Of a stretch of DNA of 41,955 nt, positions 24,183 to 32,071 are shown piece after piece; positions within the stretch are counted from its first letter, which is position 1; each line of letters starts with the position of its first letter. The notes beneath the pieces are model-generated. The model was not told where the DNA came from, did no database searches, and saw only the letters and a program-made list of their open reading frames with translations. A program made the translations under genes and the position numbers. Source of the stretch: Clostridiales bacterium 38_11 (GTDB lineage: Bacteria; Bacillota; Clostridia; Tissierellales; Dethiosulfatibacteraceae). Where the stretch lies: NCBI GenBank assembly GCA_001509345.1, contig LGGM01000002.1, positions 1 to 41,955 on the forward strand, in the 5' to 3' direction.

Positions 24183-24821
24183 ATGAAAATACTGAAAAAA
24201 TTCTACTCAAAAAAAAACCTGGTCTATTTATTGGAAGACGGACAAACAATAGCTGTATATAAGTTATTCAGTGACAGTGGCAATTATCTTAAAGAGAAAA
24301 AATACTATCGGATGTTCCAATCCACAAACCTGGCAGTACCAATGATGCTTGCCCATAAAAATGAAAACAATAGTATTTTATTGGAATACCTTCAGGGGGA
24401 AACAGTCTTAGATCTTATGGAGCAACATGAAAAAAACCTCAACTATAATGAGGCTTTAAATCTTCTAACAGGTGTATTCATTTGGATCAAAGACTTTCAC
24501 GAGCTAAAAGACATCAAATCAAACAAACTTTCATTTTATGACTTGAATCTTAGAAATTTCATTCTTAGAAATTCCACTGTTTACGGTGTGGATTTCGAAT
24601 CGATACGGGAGGGTGATTTACTCTCAGACACAGCAAAACTAATCGGAATGTATTTGAATTATGATAAAAAATACAGTGCTTTTAAAAACAAGACGATTTC
24701 TGATTTCAAAAATTTCATTGTTGAAAACCACTGTTTTAATATGGAGAATCTAGAAAAAAACATATCGGACGAAATTTCAGTAATAAACAACAGAAGAAAC
24801 CTGAAGTCAAATGTGATATAA
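24183..24821 (+). CDS. Small kinase-fold protein (APH/Kdo-kinase-like)
   Basis: A 212-aa protein that looks like a minimal protein-kinase-like fold. A beta-3 Lys is in IAVYKLF (K27), a hinge is LLEYLQGET (~66-74), the catalytic loop is FYDLNLRN with D120 and N125 (the usual His of HxD is Phe), and the metal-binding Asp is in VDFES (D137). The phosphotransfer residues are thus present. It is 20 bases after the T component with AGGGAG upstream, so it belongs to the ECF operon. By analogy with vitamin salvage operons it may phosphorylate the imported compound. I do not recognise a named family; a lipid or sugar kinase role is possible. Confidence 0.65.
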   Translation: MKILKKFYSKKNLVYLLEDGQTIAVYKLFSDSGNYLKEKKYYRMFQSTNLAVPMMLAHKNENNSILLEYLQGETVLDLMEQHEKNLNYNEALNLLTGVFIWIKDFHELKDIKSNKLSFYDLNLRNFILRNSTVYGVDFESIREGDLLSDTAKLIGMYLNYDKKYSAFKNKTISDFKNFIVENHCFNMENLEKNISDEISVINNRRNLKSNVI

Positions 24822-24822
24822 T
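24814..24822 (+). promoter_or_regulatory. Extended -10 promoter of the adenosyltransferase gene
   Basis: TGATATAAT, overlapping the end of the kinase-like gene. The -35 is poor. Confidence 0.5.
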
Positions 24823-24850
24823 GTAGACGCCAATAACAAAGGAGGTTATT

Positions 24851-25396
24851 ATGACTATATATACAAAAAAAGGAGATACGGGCACCACTTCAACAGTAAC
24901 AGGCGACAAGATTTCAAAAAGTAGCCAACTGTTGGAATTGCAAGGTTCTGTTGATGAGGTGAATGCAGGTATCGGTTATCTGATTTCCATTTGCTGTGAG
25001 ACCATGATTGGGAAAGAAATCAAACACGTAGTCGACATGCTACGAGATATTCAACATGCTTTATTTCGTATTGGAACAGATGTTTCATCGAACTTTACAA
25101 AAGATTTGTTGGAAGAAAATGAGATTGTGTTGCTCGAAAAAGAAATAGATTTGATGGAGTCAAAAACCGGATCACTGACCAATTTTATCCATTATAGCGG
25201 CACACGGGCGTCCACTTACACTCATGTTGTCAGATCTGTGACAAGAAGGACCGAAAGAGTTTTTGCAGGACTTTTGAAAGAAAAAATCCCCAATGATTAT
25301 AAGTATCTAAACAGACTTGCTGATTATTTTTTCGCATTGGCTAGATATTTAAACCACCTTGAAGAAATTGATGATGAAATATTGAAGCTCAGGTAA
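24851..25396 (+). CDS. pduO: PduO-type cob(I)alamin adenosyltransferase
   Basis: A 181-aa ATP:cob(I)alamin adenosyltransferase making coenzyme B12. It starts TIYTKKGDTGTTSTVTGDKISK, the ATP-binding segment, and has VDEVNAGIGYL. The C-terminal RSVTRRTERVF and YLNRLADYFFALARYLN are conserved in PduO. AAAGGAGG precedes the ATG. It could be read from the ECF operon or from its own extended -10 promoter. Its presence leaves open a cobalamin link for the ECF system, but the riboswitch and MobB argue for molybdenum. Confidence 0.95.
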   Translation: MTIYTKKGDTGTTSTVTGDKISKSSQLLELQGSVDEVNAGIGYLISICCETMIGKEIKHVVDMLRDIQHALFRIGTDVSSNFTKDLLEENEIVLLEKEIDLMESKTGSLTNFIHYSGTRASTYTHVVRSVTRRTERVFAGLLKEKIPNDYKYLNRLADYFFALARYLNHLEEIDDEILKLR

Positions 25397-25409
25397 AACC
25401 TGAGCTTTA
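25385..25409 (+). terminator. Convergent terminator hairpin between pduO and rsgI
   Basis: AAGCTCAGGT (25385-25394), loop AAA, ACCTGAGCTT (25398-25407). A ten-base perfect stem with only a short T run. It includes the pduO stop and the edge of the rsgI stop. Confidence 0.75.
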
Positions 25410-26225
25410 ATTGTGGCCGTTATTATTCCCGGAATTGTTGTTCCCTCCGAAATTATCATTTGATTTACCCTTGTTTTCATTGGACTCCGAGTTACCTTGA
25501 TTGTTTTTTTCATTTTCTTTTTCTTGTTTTTTTTCAGCTTGTTCCGCTTTTTTGGTTTGATTCATGATATGGGCTAATTCGTTGACATTATCAATATTGA
25601 CATATTCTTCCTCTGCAACCTGCATTTCCTCCAGCTTTGATTTTAATACCGTCACAGAGGGTGGAAGATTGTTTTCTTTGAGTTTCTTATATGCTTCCTT
25701 ATCAATATCCAATACGGTCATCATATCATTTTTGTTATTTATTTCTTCTATAACCTTTTCTATCTCTGTTTCATCGGATGCGCCAAGTTTTGTGTACAGG
25801 ATCACCACATTATTCAAATTATAATTCAACACTTCAGCTTTCCCTAATAATATGTCAACAGCTTTTTCTAATGCGATGCCTTTAAAACTGACGTCAATCC
25901 CATCGAGTAGCGCCTTTCCATCTTCATTTAAAGGGCTAATCCTGATAATCTTCATGGATTTGTTATAGGCGAGTTCAACAGAAGGATTGATGTCTAATTC
26001 AATAAATCCATAAGGATCTGCATAGACTCCCATCGGTCCAAAACCTATAATTAACATCAATACGACCACAGCTACAGCTAAATATTTTCTGTAGGATATA
26101 GCCTGTTTTTCAATTTCAAATTCTTCTCCTATAGCTTTACTCATGTGCTTTCCTTTTATAAAAGCACCTTCATGTGTCATAAATATGCCATGATGACCTT
26201 TCTTTTCCATCAATACGCCTTTCAT
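25407..26225 (-). CDS. rsgI: Anti-sigma-I factor RsgI
   Basis: A 272-aa single-pass membrane protein. The N-terminal RsgI domain (~1-45, MEKKGHHGIFMTHEGAFIKGK) binds SigI inside the cell. TM is at ~48-67. The conserved juxtamembrane part DPYGFIELDINPSVELAYNK and its ~130-residue outer region follow. The tail from ~235 is low complexity, rich in Glu/Lys/Gln then Asn/Gly, with no sugar-binding module. It lies 80 bases after sigI. GGAG precedes the ATG. In Bacillus this pair responds to heat and envelope stress; in some Clostridia RsgI senses polysaccharides, which this tail does not suggest. Confidence 0.92.
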   Translation of the reverse strand: MKGVLMEKKGHHGIFMTHEGAFIKGKHMSKAIGEEFEIEKQAISYRKYLAVAVVVLMLIIGFGPMGVYADPYGFIELDINPSVELAYNKSMKIIRISPLNEDGKALLDGIDVSFKGIALEKAVDILLGKAEVLNYNLNNVVILYTKLGASDETEIEKVIEEINNKNDMMTVLDIDKEAYKKLKENNLPPSVTVLKSKLEEMQVAEEEYVNIDNVNELAHIMNQTKKAEQAEKKQEKENEKNNQGNSESNENKGKSNDNFGGNNNSGNNNGHN

Positions 26226-26305
26226 GTGATCACTCCATCCTTAATTTCTATTATTATCATTACACTAAATTATACGCGAAAATTGCTGCTGATTTATAGG
26301 TAAGG

Positions 26306-27007
26306 CTATAATTTGATGTATTCTGACAAAAAACTATAATCACCCTTTTTTATCAGTACCAAAGCTATAATATATTTTCTTGCCCTATCAAGCTGCTTCC
26401 TGCTTATCATCACTTGACTTGTAATTTCAGATATGGGTAGTTTCCCTGAATTCAAAAAACCATTTAAGATTTCTGCATTATCAACTATAAATGCCGCACT
26501 CTTTATATATTTATGTCTTAAATCAACTTTTTTTGGTGATAATTTTTCCAAGTCGTTAAAAGTAATATTGTAATGCCTAAGCTCTTCACCAAGCTGGAAT
26601 ATTTCTTCCTTTCTAAAAAAACTATCTTCAGTTTCGTTGAAGCTATTGATTGCATCAATAGTTTCTATCTTATTGTTGTGGTGCTCAAAATCACTGCTAT
26701 ATTCTGACAAGAGAATCTCATTTTCTGTTAGCTTTGATGTCTTTCTATAATAATCAATCAATCTTGATCTTATAACCAACTTGGAATAATTATAGAAGCC
26801 ACCTCTACAAGTGTCATAACTATCCAAAGCCTCCGTAAAAGCCATCATTCCGATTGTTGCTAACTCATCACCATCATCTATGAAGCCACCTTTAAACTGA
26901 CATATGGTAGCATAAATATAGGGCTTGTATTTACGAATAAATTCATTTATATCCATTTCTCCGTTTCTGACATGACTTACATCATTTTGCATAATGTTTT
27001 GGTTCAT
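26306..27007 (-). CDS. sigI: RNA polymerase sigma factor SigI
   Basis: A 233-aa SigI-type sigma-70 factor. Region 2 has PYIYATICQFKGGFIDDGDELATIGMMAFTEALDSYD, with the DELATIGMMA core. FYNYSKLVIRSRLIDYYRK is the -10-binding helix. The SigI-specific C-terminal domain replaces region 4 and ends with SRKQLDRARKYIIALVLI, an HTH that reads the -35. AGGGTG lies six bases before the ATG. It overlaps the radical SAM gene by 26 bases, so it can be read from that gene as well as from any promoter of its own. Confidence 0.92.
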   Translation of the reverse strand: MNQNIMQNDVSHVRNGEMDINEFIRKYKPYIYATICQFKGGFIDDGDELATIGMMAFTEALDSYDTCRGGFYNYSKLVIRSRLIDYYRKTSKLTENEILLSEYSSDFEHHNNKIETIDAINSFNETEDSFFRKEEIFQLGEELRHYNITFNDLEKLSPKKVDLRHKYIKSAAFIVDNAEILNGFLNSGKLPISEITSQVMISRKQLDRARKYIIALVLIKKGDYSFLSEYIKL

Positions 27008-27917
27008 ATTTGCACCCTTGAATCGAATTTCGAAGCACCATTTCCCTGTTAATCTCTGATATGACCTTCAATTTGTTCAAACTCCAAAGAGGACCAACAA
27101 GATCACTCTTTTTTCCATCCCCTGTAATACGATGCAGAACAATGCTTTCAGGTAATCTTTCCACACAATCACACACCAAGTCGACATATTCATCCATTTC
27201 CATCAATACAAAAAAGGACAGATTGTAATATGCTTCCAAATCGGTATTTTTTATAACATGTAGCAAATGTAGCTTGACCCCCCACGGTATAATATACGAA
27301 ATGTAATCAATTGTTTTAAGTATATCATCTCGTTTTTCTCCAGGGAGTCCCAGTATCAGATGCAATACTACCTTTATGTCCGATGTCTTCAGTCGATTAA
27401 ACCTATCTTCAAATAATTCCAAGTCATATCCCCTGCGTATCAAATCTGCTGTTTCATGATTTACCGTTTGCAAACCAATCTCCACCCATAAATAATATTG
27501 TCGGTTTATTTCCTCTAAAAGCATAACAACTTCTTCAGATAAACAATCTGCTCTCGTTGAAATGGCTAGACCAATAACGCCCGGATAATCAAGTGCCTCA
27601 TAATATTTTTTTCTTAACTCATCAATATTCCCATATGTACTGGTAAAAGTTCCAAAGTAAACTATATACCGATCTGATTTCCACTTCCTGCTCAACAGAG
27701 CGATTTGTTTTTCTATTTGTTTTGTTATACTCCGTTCCGGATTCCCGGCAAAATCACCACCCCCGGATCCCGAACAAAATATGCACCCATTATACCCTTT
27801 AGTGCCATCTCTGTTCGGACAAGTAAATCCACCATTAACAGATAGTTTAATTATTTTCTCTCCGAATGTTTTTTCAAGTTCGTAGCTTAATGTTCGATAT
27901 CTTAAGTTCCCAAACAT
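26982..27917 (-). CDS. YhcC-like radical SAM protein (TIGR01212 type)
   Basis: A radical SAM enzyme of the YhcC/TIGR01212 group, 311 aa from ATG 27917. The [4Fe-4S] ligands are in FTCPNRDGTKGYNGCIFCSG, a C-x10-C-x2-C-like pattern used by this group. VYFGTFTSTYGN, IGLAISTRADCLSEEV, WVEIGLQTVNHETADLIRRGYD and HLILGLPGE follow, all Elp3/YhcC-like. Its substrate is not established. The start is uncertain: a TTG at 27959 would add 14 residues, and GGAAAGG lies 12 bases before the ATG. It shares an operon with sigI-rsgI. Confidence 0.87.
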   Translation of the reverse strand: MFGNLRYRTLSYELEKTFGEKIIKLSVNGGFTCPNRDGTKGYNGCIFCSGSGGGDFAGNPERSITKQIEKQIALLSRKWKSDRYIVYFGTFTSTYGNIDELRKKYYEALDYPGVIGLAISTRADCLSEEVVMLLEEINRQYYLWVEIGLQTVNHETADLIRRGYDLELFEDRFNRLKTSDIKVVLHLILGLPGEKRDDILKTIDYISYIIPWGVKLHLLHVIKNTDLEAYYNLSFFVLMEMDEYVDLVCDCVERLPESIVLHRITGDGKKSDLVGPLWSLNKLKVISEINREMVLRNSIQGCKYEPKHYAK

Positions 27918-27952
27918 TTTTTTCAACAACCTTTCCAGAAATTCTTTATAAG

Positions 27953-28076
27953 TTATCAACAGTTATTATGTTAATTTTTCAACCATTATGCAAGTTTGTC
28001 CACAAAAAAAGGGGTTTTTACAATGTTGTCCACACTGTTGTCAACATATCCCCTTTTTTTATATTATTTGTCCACA
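27953..28076 (+). other. Cluster of DnaA-box-like 9-mers
   Basis: Five same-strand 9-mers: TTATCAACA (27953-27961), TTGTCCACA (27996-28004, 28026-28034 and 28068-28076) and TTGTCAACA (28038-28046). TTGTCCACA is one base from the TTATCCACA consensus and is the preferred box in Streptomyces. There is no dnaA or dnaN near, so this is not the origin by context; a DnaA titration or regulatory cluster is possible. Confidence 0.5.
28004..28060 (-). terminator. Terminator hairpin after the AI-2E-family gene
   Basis: AAAAAAAGGGG (28004-28014) pairs with CCCCTTTTTTT (28050-28060). An inner ATGTTG/CAACAT stem adds six pairs. T tracts on either strand make it able to work in both directions. It is 33 bases after the AI-2E-family stop. 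Confidence 0.75.
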
Positions 28077-28092
28077 GCAATAATTATGCCAA

Positions 28093-29211
28093 TTATGTCT
28101 CGTTTTCTTTTTTTATAAAATCAAATTCTTCATGCTTAAGTTTATATTCCATGTAATTATTCATAATGGTTTTAATTAATGCGGCTATAGGCGTAGCGAA
28201 AAACATTCCTGCCGCACCATACAGCCCGCCACCTATGATAATTGCGCTAATAATCCATACAGGTTTTAAGTTCAACTGAATTCCCAATATTTTAGGACCA
28301 AGAATCAAACCATCAAATTGTTGCAAGACCAATATGAACAAAGTCATCCAGAGACCTTTCCCAGGATCTACCAAAATTGTGATAATCACTGCTGGTACGC
28401 CACCAATCAAAGGTCCAAAATATGGAATCATATTGAAAATCCCAATAATCAACGCCAGTATCAATGGATACTCGGCTTGTATAATATATCGAATACCCAC
28501 ATAGGCAATAAATGCGATAATAGTTGAGTCTATTATTTTACCTGTTATAAACCTGATAACATTTTGATTCAGCTCCGATGCCAATTTTATAATTTGATTA
28601 GATGTTTCTTTTTCAAAAAATGAATAAATAACCTTTTGGTAAAGCTTTTTAAATGTTTCCTTATCCCATAGAAGATAAACCGAAATAACTATCGCTATGA
28701 TAAAATCAATCAATGCATAAACAACATGAATAGCACTTGCTATTGTTTTATTAGCAAGAGTATTTATTAAAAGTGTTGTACGGGTAACAATTTCAGGAAT
28801 GATGCTTTGATAATAAGCATATATCTCTTCTGTCTCGAGAAAATCAAAAGAATCAGGTGGGTTCTGGAAAAAATTTTCTATTCCTGCAATAAGTCTGGGT
28901 AAATCTCTGATTAAAGCAGTGATGCTTCTTGCTATTTGAGGTGTAATGATAAATACTACCATCACTATAAAGCTGATGAATGTCGCGTAAGCCAGAATAA
29001 TTGCTGCAAGTTTAAACCTGAACACCTTTCTAAAAGCCTTCATTAGAGGATTAAGGATCATCGCCAAAAATATACCTGTTAGTATTGGAACTAATATATT
29101 AAATATTTTAGACAAGCCATTATCTAGATAAATAAACTTAAATATGATGACTAGAACTATAAATACAGGTACATAAGTCAAATAATACTTAGCATTCTTT
29201 TTTTCTTCCAT
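28093..29211 (-). CDS. AI-2E family transporter (YtvI/PerM-like permease)
   Basis: A 372-aa membrane protein of the AI-2E exporter/PerM superfamily, with about eight hydrophobic segments. ILVPILTGIFLAMILNPLMK, the Pro-Pro region (FFQNPPDSFDF), GIFNMIPYFGPLIGGVPAVI (family signature) and GPKILGIQLNLKPVWII are typical. Some members export small molecules or ions; the substrate here is unknown. I place the start at ATG 29211 because AAGGGG lies upstream. The promoter at 29255-29283 would start transcription at about the ATG at 29250, so that codon could only be used leaderless. Confidence 0.88.
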   Translation of the reverse strand: MEEKKNAKYYLTYVPVFIVLVIIFKFIYLDNGLSKIFNILVPILTGIFLAMILNPLMKAFRKVFRFKLAAIILAYATFISFIVMVVFIITPQIARSITALIRDLPRLIAGIENFFQNPPDSFDFLETEEIYAYYQSIIPEIVTRTTLLINTLANKTIASAIHVVYALIDFIIAIVISVYLLWDKETFKKLYQKVIYSFFEKETSNQIIKLASELNQNVIRFITGKIIDSTIIAFIAYVGIRYIIQAEYPLILALIIGIFNMIPYFGPLIGGVPAVIITILVDPGKGLWMTLFILVLQQFDGLILGPKILGIQLNLKPVWIISAIIIGGGLYGAAGMFFATPIAALIKTIMNNYMEYKLKHEEFDFIKKENET

Positions 29212-29254
29212 ATCAGCATTGACCCCTTCTTCTTGTATTGAGCCTGTCATTTTT

Positions 29255-29283
29255 ATTATATAGATTTCACAACTGTTTGTAAA
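29255..29283 (-). promoter_or_regulatory. Sigma-A promoter of the AI-2E-family gene
   Basis: On the minus strand, TTTACA (29278-29283), 17 bases, TATAAT (29255-29260). Confidence 0.8.
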
Positions 29284-29303
29284 ATATCTTTAGAAACTTG
29301 CAA

Positions 29304-30257
29304 TTAAAAAAATCCCAAGGCTTTAAGCAATGATATGCCTATAAAAATCGTGAAAAATGAAGTCGCGGTTGAGTAAACAACGATGGCAGCAGCAAGTGTT
29401 TCATCACCATTCATTGCTTTAGCCATAATGAATGAGGTGGTGGCTGTTGGTGATGCCAACAATACAAACATGATTCCCAGGGAAGGACCTATGTAACCAA
29501 ACAAAATGGCAGTAGCTGTGAATATCAAAGGGAACAAAACGACTTTCAATAGAACTGCCAAAAAGAGAGGTTTTCTATCATTAATATCTACTTTTAGGCT
29601 GAACATGGATCCTATGTTGATTAGAGCTAGTGGAACTGCAATACCTCTTATCATAAATAGAGTGTTATTAATCGTCACAGGCACTTTTATCTTTAAAGAA
29701 TTAAACAACAGCGCTAATAGGATGCTGATGATTAGAGGATTTCTGATAATGCCTTTAACCATTCCCCAATAATTGATTCTTTCATATTCGGGATCATAGT
29801 ACATGAAATTAATAACCGCTAGTGTGTTGAATAGTGGGACAATAAAAGCTGTAATCAGACTCATCCCCACTGTCACTTCATTCCCAAAAAGATTTTCCAA
29901 AATAGCAAATCCTATTATGATGTAATTACCTCTATACGCACCTTGTACAAAAGTACCTTTGGTCTTGTTGTTCCAATTATTTTTCTCAGCAATAAAAAAT
30001 GCAATGAAATATGAGGCTAGTACTATGGAGCACGCAAAAATGATAAACCGCCAGGTATTCCAGTTAAAAACAAGTTCAACACCTGCATTTGTCATATTGT
30101 AGAAAAGCATTACTGGGAATGCAAGCCTGAAAAGGATGGTGGAACTCTTTTGATTAAATGACTCGTCTACAACATTCGTTTTTCTCAAAGTGTAGCCTAT
30201 CACAATCATAATAATCAATGGCACCAATGCTTGAAAACTAATAATCAGATACTCCAT
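29304..30257 (-). CDS. AEC (auxin efflux carrier) family transporter
   Basis: A 317-aa protein of about ten hydrophobic segments. GYTLRKTNVVDESFNQKSSTILFRLAFPVMLF, the QGAYRGNYIIIG helix with its unwound GN, GIAVPLALINIGSMFS and LLASPTATTSFIMAKAMNGD are AEC/Mdc-type marks. Bacterial members move organic acids such as malate or malonate. AGGAG lies six bases before the ATG. It follows the HD-domain gene by 18 bases and is probably co-transcribed. Confidence 0.9.
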   Translation of the reverse strand: MEYLIISFQALVPLIIMIVIGYTLRKTNVVDESFNQKSSTILFRLAFPVMLFYNMTNAGVELVFNWNTWRFIIFACSIVLASYFIAFFIAEKNNWNNKTKGTFVQGAYRGNYIIIGFAILENLFGNEVTVGMSLITAFIVPLFNTLAVINFMYYDPEYERINYWGMVKGIIRNPLIISILLALLFNSLKIKVPVTINNTLFMIRGIAVPLALINIGSMFSLKVDINDRKPLFLAVLLKVVLFPLIFTATAILFGYIGPSLGIMFVLLASPTATTSFIMAKAMNGDETLAAAIVVYSTATSFFTIFIGISLLKALGFF

Positions 30258-30275
30258 TTAAAGCTCCTTTCACGA

Positions 30276-30842
30276 CTACATCATTGAGATTTCCATGGCA
30301 TTTAGTTCCAACTCTCTCTTTTGCAGCGCCTCAATAACGAGTGAAATAAGATCCCCAATATCCATACCCAATTCATCAGCACCTTTTTGCATTTCATTAC
30401 GGTCAACCGCTCTAGCAAATGCCTTGTCCTTCATTTTTTTCTTGACTGATTTGGCTGTCATTCCTTCCAATCCGGTCGGTCTCATAAGCGCTACAGCAAT
30501 AGTAAATGATGCCATCTGATCGACTGCATAGAGACATTTTGCCATCTGTGTATCTCTAGCAACTAAGGTGAAATCACCATGTCCAAGTATCGCTTGAATA
30601 AAGTCTTGCGGATACCCTGCTTCTTTAAGAATTTTAGGTGCCATCTCGAGATGATTGTGTGGCCATTTTTGAAAATCTATGTCATGCAAAAGACCACAGA
30701 CACCCCATATTTCCACATCTTCATTGTAATGTTGAGCACATCCTCTCATTGCTCCCTCAACGGCTAGACAGTGTTTGATAAGACTCTCGGAATCAACGTA
30801 ATTTTTAAATAGAGTCAAAGCTTTTTCTCTTGTTATTTCCAT
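30276..30842 (-). CDS. HD-domain hydrolase
   Basis: A 188-aa HD-superfamily protein. Metal ligands are visible as H23 (SLIKHCLAVE), H53-D54 (GLLHDIDF) and a later D near 127 (YAVDQMASF), with HNHLEMAP and ILGHGDFT also typical of HDIG-type hydrolases. It is small, with no partner domain. The substrate is probably a phosphate ester or nucleotide. AAAGGAG lies nine bases upstream of the ATG. Confidence 0.85.
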   Translation of the reverse strand: MEITREKALTLFKNYVDSESLIKHCLAVEGAMRGCAQHYNEDVEIWGVCGLLHDIDFQKWPHNHLEMAPKILKEAGYPQDFIQAILGHGDFTLVARDTQMAKCLYAVDQMASFTIAVALMRPTGLEGMTAKSVKKKMKDKAFARAVDRNEMQKGADELGMDIGDLISLVIEALQKRELELNAMEISMM

Positions 30843-30916
30843 TTTTATACACTCCTTTAAGCATGATTACCTATTATATATCAAATGTGTAGATTTTTGT
30901 ACTATGATTTGAATTT

Positions 30917-31933
30917 CTATACCAATTTATACCCATCGGGATTTTTTGACTGCCATCTCCATGAATCTCTACACATATCATGTATATCTTTTTCCGCCTT
31001 CCAATTTAGTGTTTTTGCTGCTTTTTCAGGATTTGCGTAACAAACTGCTACATCTCCAGGTCTTCTTCCGCTTAAAACAAAGGGGATTTTTATTCCAGTA
31101 GATTCTTCAAAGTGTCTGATCAGATCCAATACGCTATAGCCAATCCCCGTACCGAGATTGAATACATCAATACACGGTTCTACAAGAACCCTTTCCAACG
31201 CTTTAATATGCCCTTTTGCCAAATCAACAACATGGATATAATCCCTGATACCTGTCCCATCATGGGTCGGATAATCATTGCCAAATATAGTGAGCTTGTT
31301 TCTGGTTCCCACAGCTACCTGAGTGATATAGGGCATCAGATTATTGGGTTCTCCATTTGGATCCTCTCCAATCAAACCACTTTCATGCGCCCCTATCGGA
31401 TTGAAATATCTCAATATAGACACGCGCCATTCCCGATCAGAATAATACAGATCCCTTAATATCATTTCTATTATCATTTTGCTGCTACCGTAGGGATTGT
31501 TAGTGCTTAGCGTCATATCTTCTGTCAACGGTGAGTTATTATCCGTCCCGTAAACAGTCGCAGATGAACTGAATACAAGTTTTTTTACACTGTATCTGCT
31601 CATTGTTTCACATAAAACCAGAGTCCCAACCACGTTATTTTGATAGTACTTAATTGGGTTGGCCACCGACTCGCCAACAGCCTTAAACCCCGCAAAATGA
31701 ATGACAGCGTCTAGCTGATTTTCTTCGAATACCTTGCCAAGCCGTTTTTTGTCTAAAAGATCAATGTTATATGATCTGAAATCCTTCCCGGTAATCCTCT
31801 TGATTCTGTTAATAACTTCAGGTTTACTGTTGCTGAAATTATCCAGCAAAATAACGCCATAACCCTCATTCAAGAGTTCAACAGCAGTATGGCTCCCTAT
31901 ATACCCGGTCCCACCTGTTACAAGTATATTCAT
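30917..31933 (-). CDS. galE: UDP-glucose 4-epimerase
   Basis: A 338-aa SDR epimerase interconverting UDP-Glc and UDP-Gal. The N-terminal NAD motif is LVTGGTGYIGSHTAVEL. The catalytic Ser and Tyr-Lys are in SSSATVYG and NNPYGSSKMIIE. LRYFNPIGAHESGLIGEDPNG and GTGIRDYIHVVDLAKGH are the classic GalE stretches. AAGGAG lies nine bases before the ATG. It stands alone, so it likely serves envelope polysaccharide or galactose use. Confidence 0.96.
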   Translation of the reverse strand: MNILVTGGTGYIGSHTAVELLNEGYGVILLDNFSNSKPEVINRIKRITGKDFRSYNIDLLDKKRLGKVFEENQLDAVIHFAGFKAVGESVANPIKYYQNNVVGTLVLCETMSRYSVKKLVFSSSATVYGTDNNSPLTEDMTLSTNNPYGSSKMIIEMILRDLYYSDREWRVSILRYFNPIGAHESGLIGEDPNGEPNNLMPYITQVAVGTRNKLTIFGNDYPTHDGTGIRDYIHVVDLAKGHIKALERVLVEPCIDVFNLGTGIGYSVLDLIRHFEESTGIKIPFVLSGRRPGDVAVCYANPEKAAKTLNWKAEKDIHDMCRDSWRWQSKNPDGYKLV

Positions 31934-32002
31934 AAATTCATCTCCTTATATCATGTGTCTAGGTTAATTAATCTGATTCCAAATCACTAAAAAAGATTTC
32001 GC

Positions 32003-32046
32003 AAAAAAATATGGAGAGCTCGGTATGATTGGATACCGATCCCTCA
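32003..32046 (-). terminator. Terminator after the DUF697-like gene
   Basis: TCGGTAT (32020-32026) pairs with ATACCGA (32033-32039); flanking GAG/CTC pairs extend it with mismatches. On the minus strand ATATTTTTTT follows. Confidence 0.6.
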
Positions 32047-32071
32047 AAGAGCAACCTCATTGATGGTGTAT

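Noticed and set aside
27953-28076. Chromosome origin
   Set aside because: There is no dnaA, dnaN, AT-rich unwinding array or gyrase gene nearby, and part of the repeat content belongs to a terminator.
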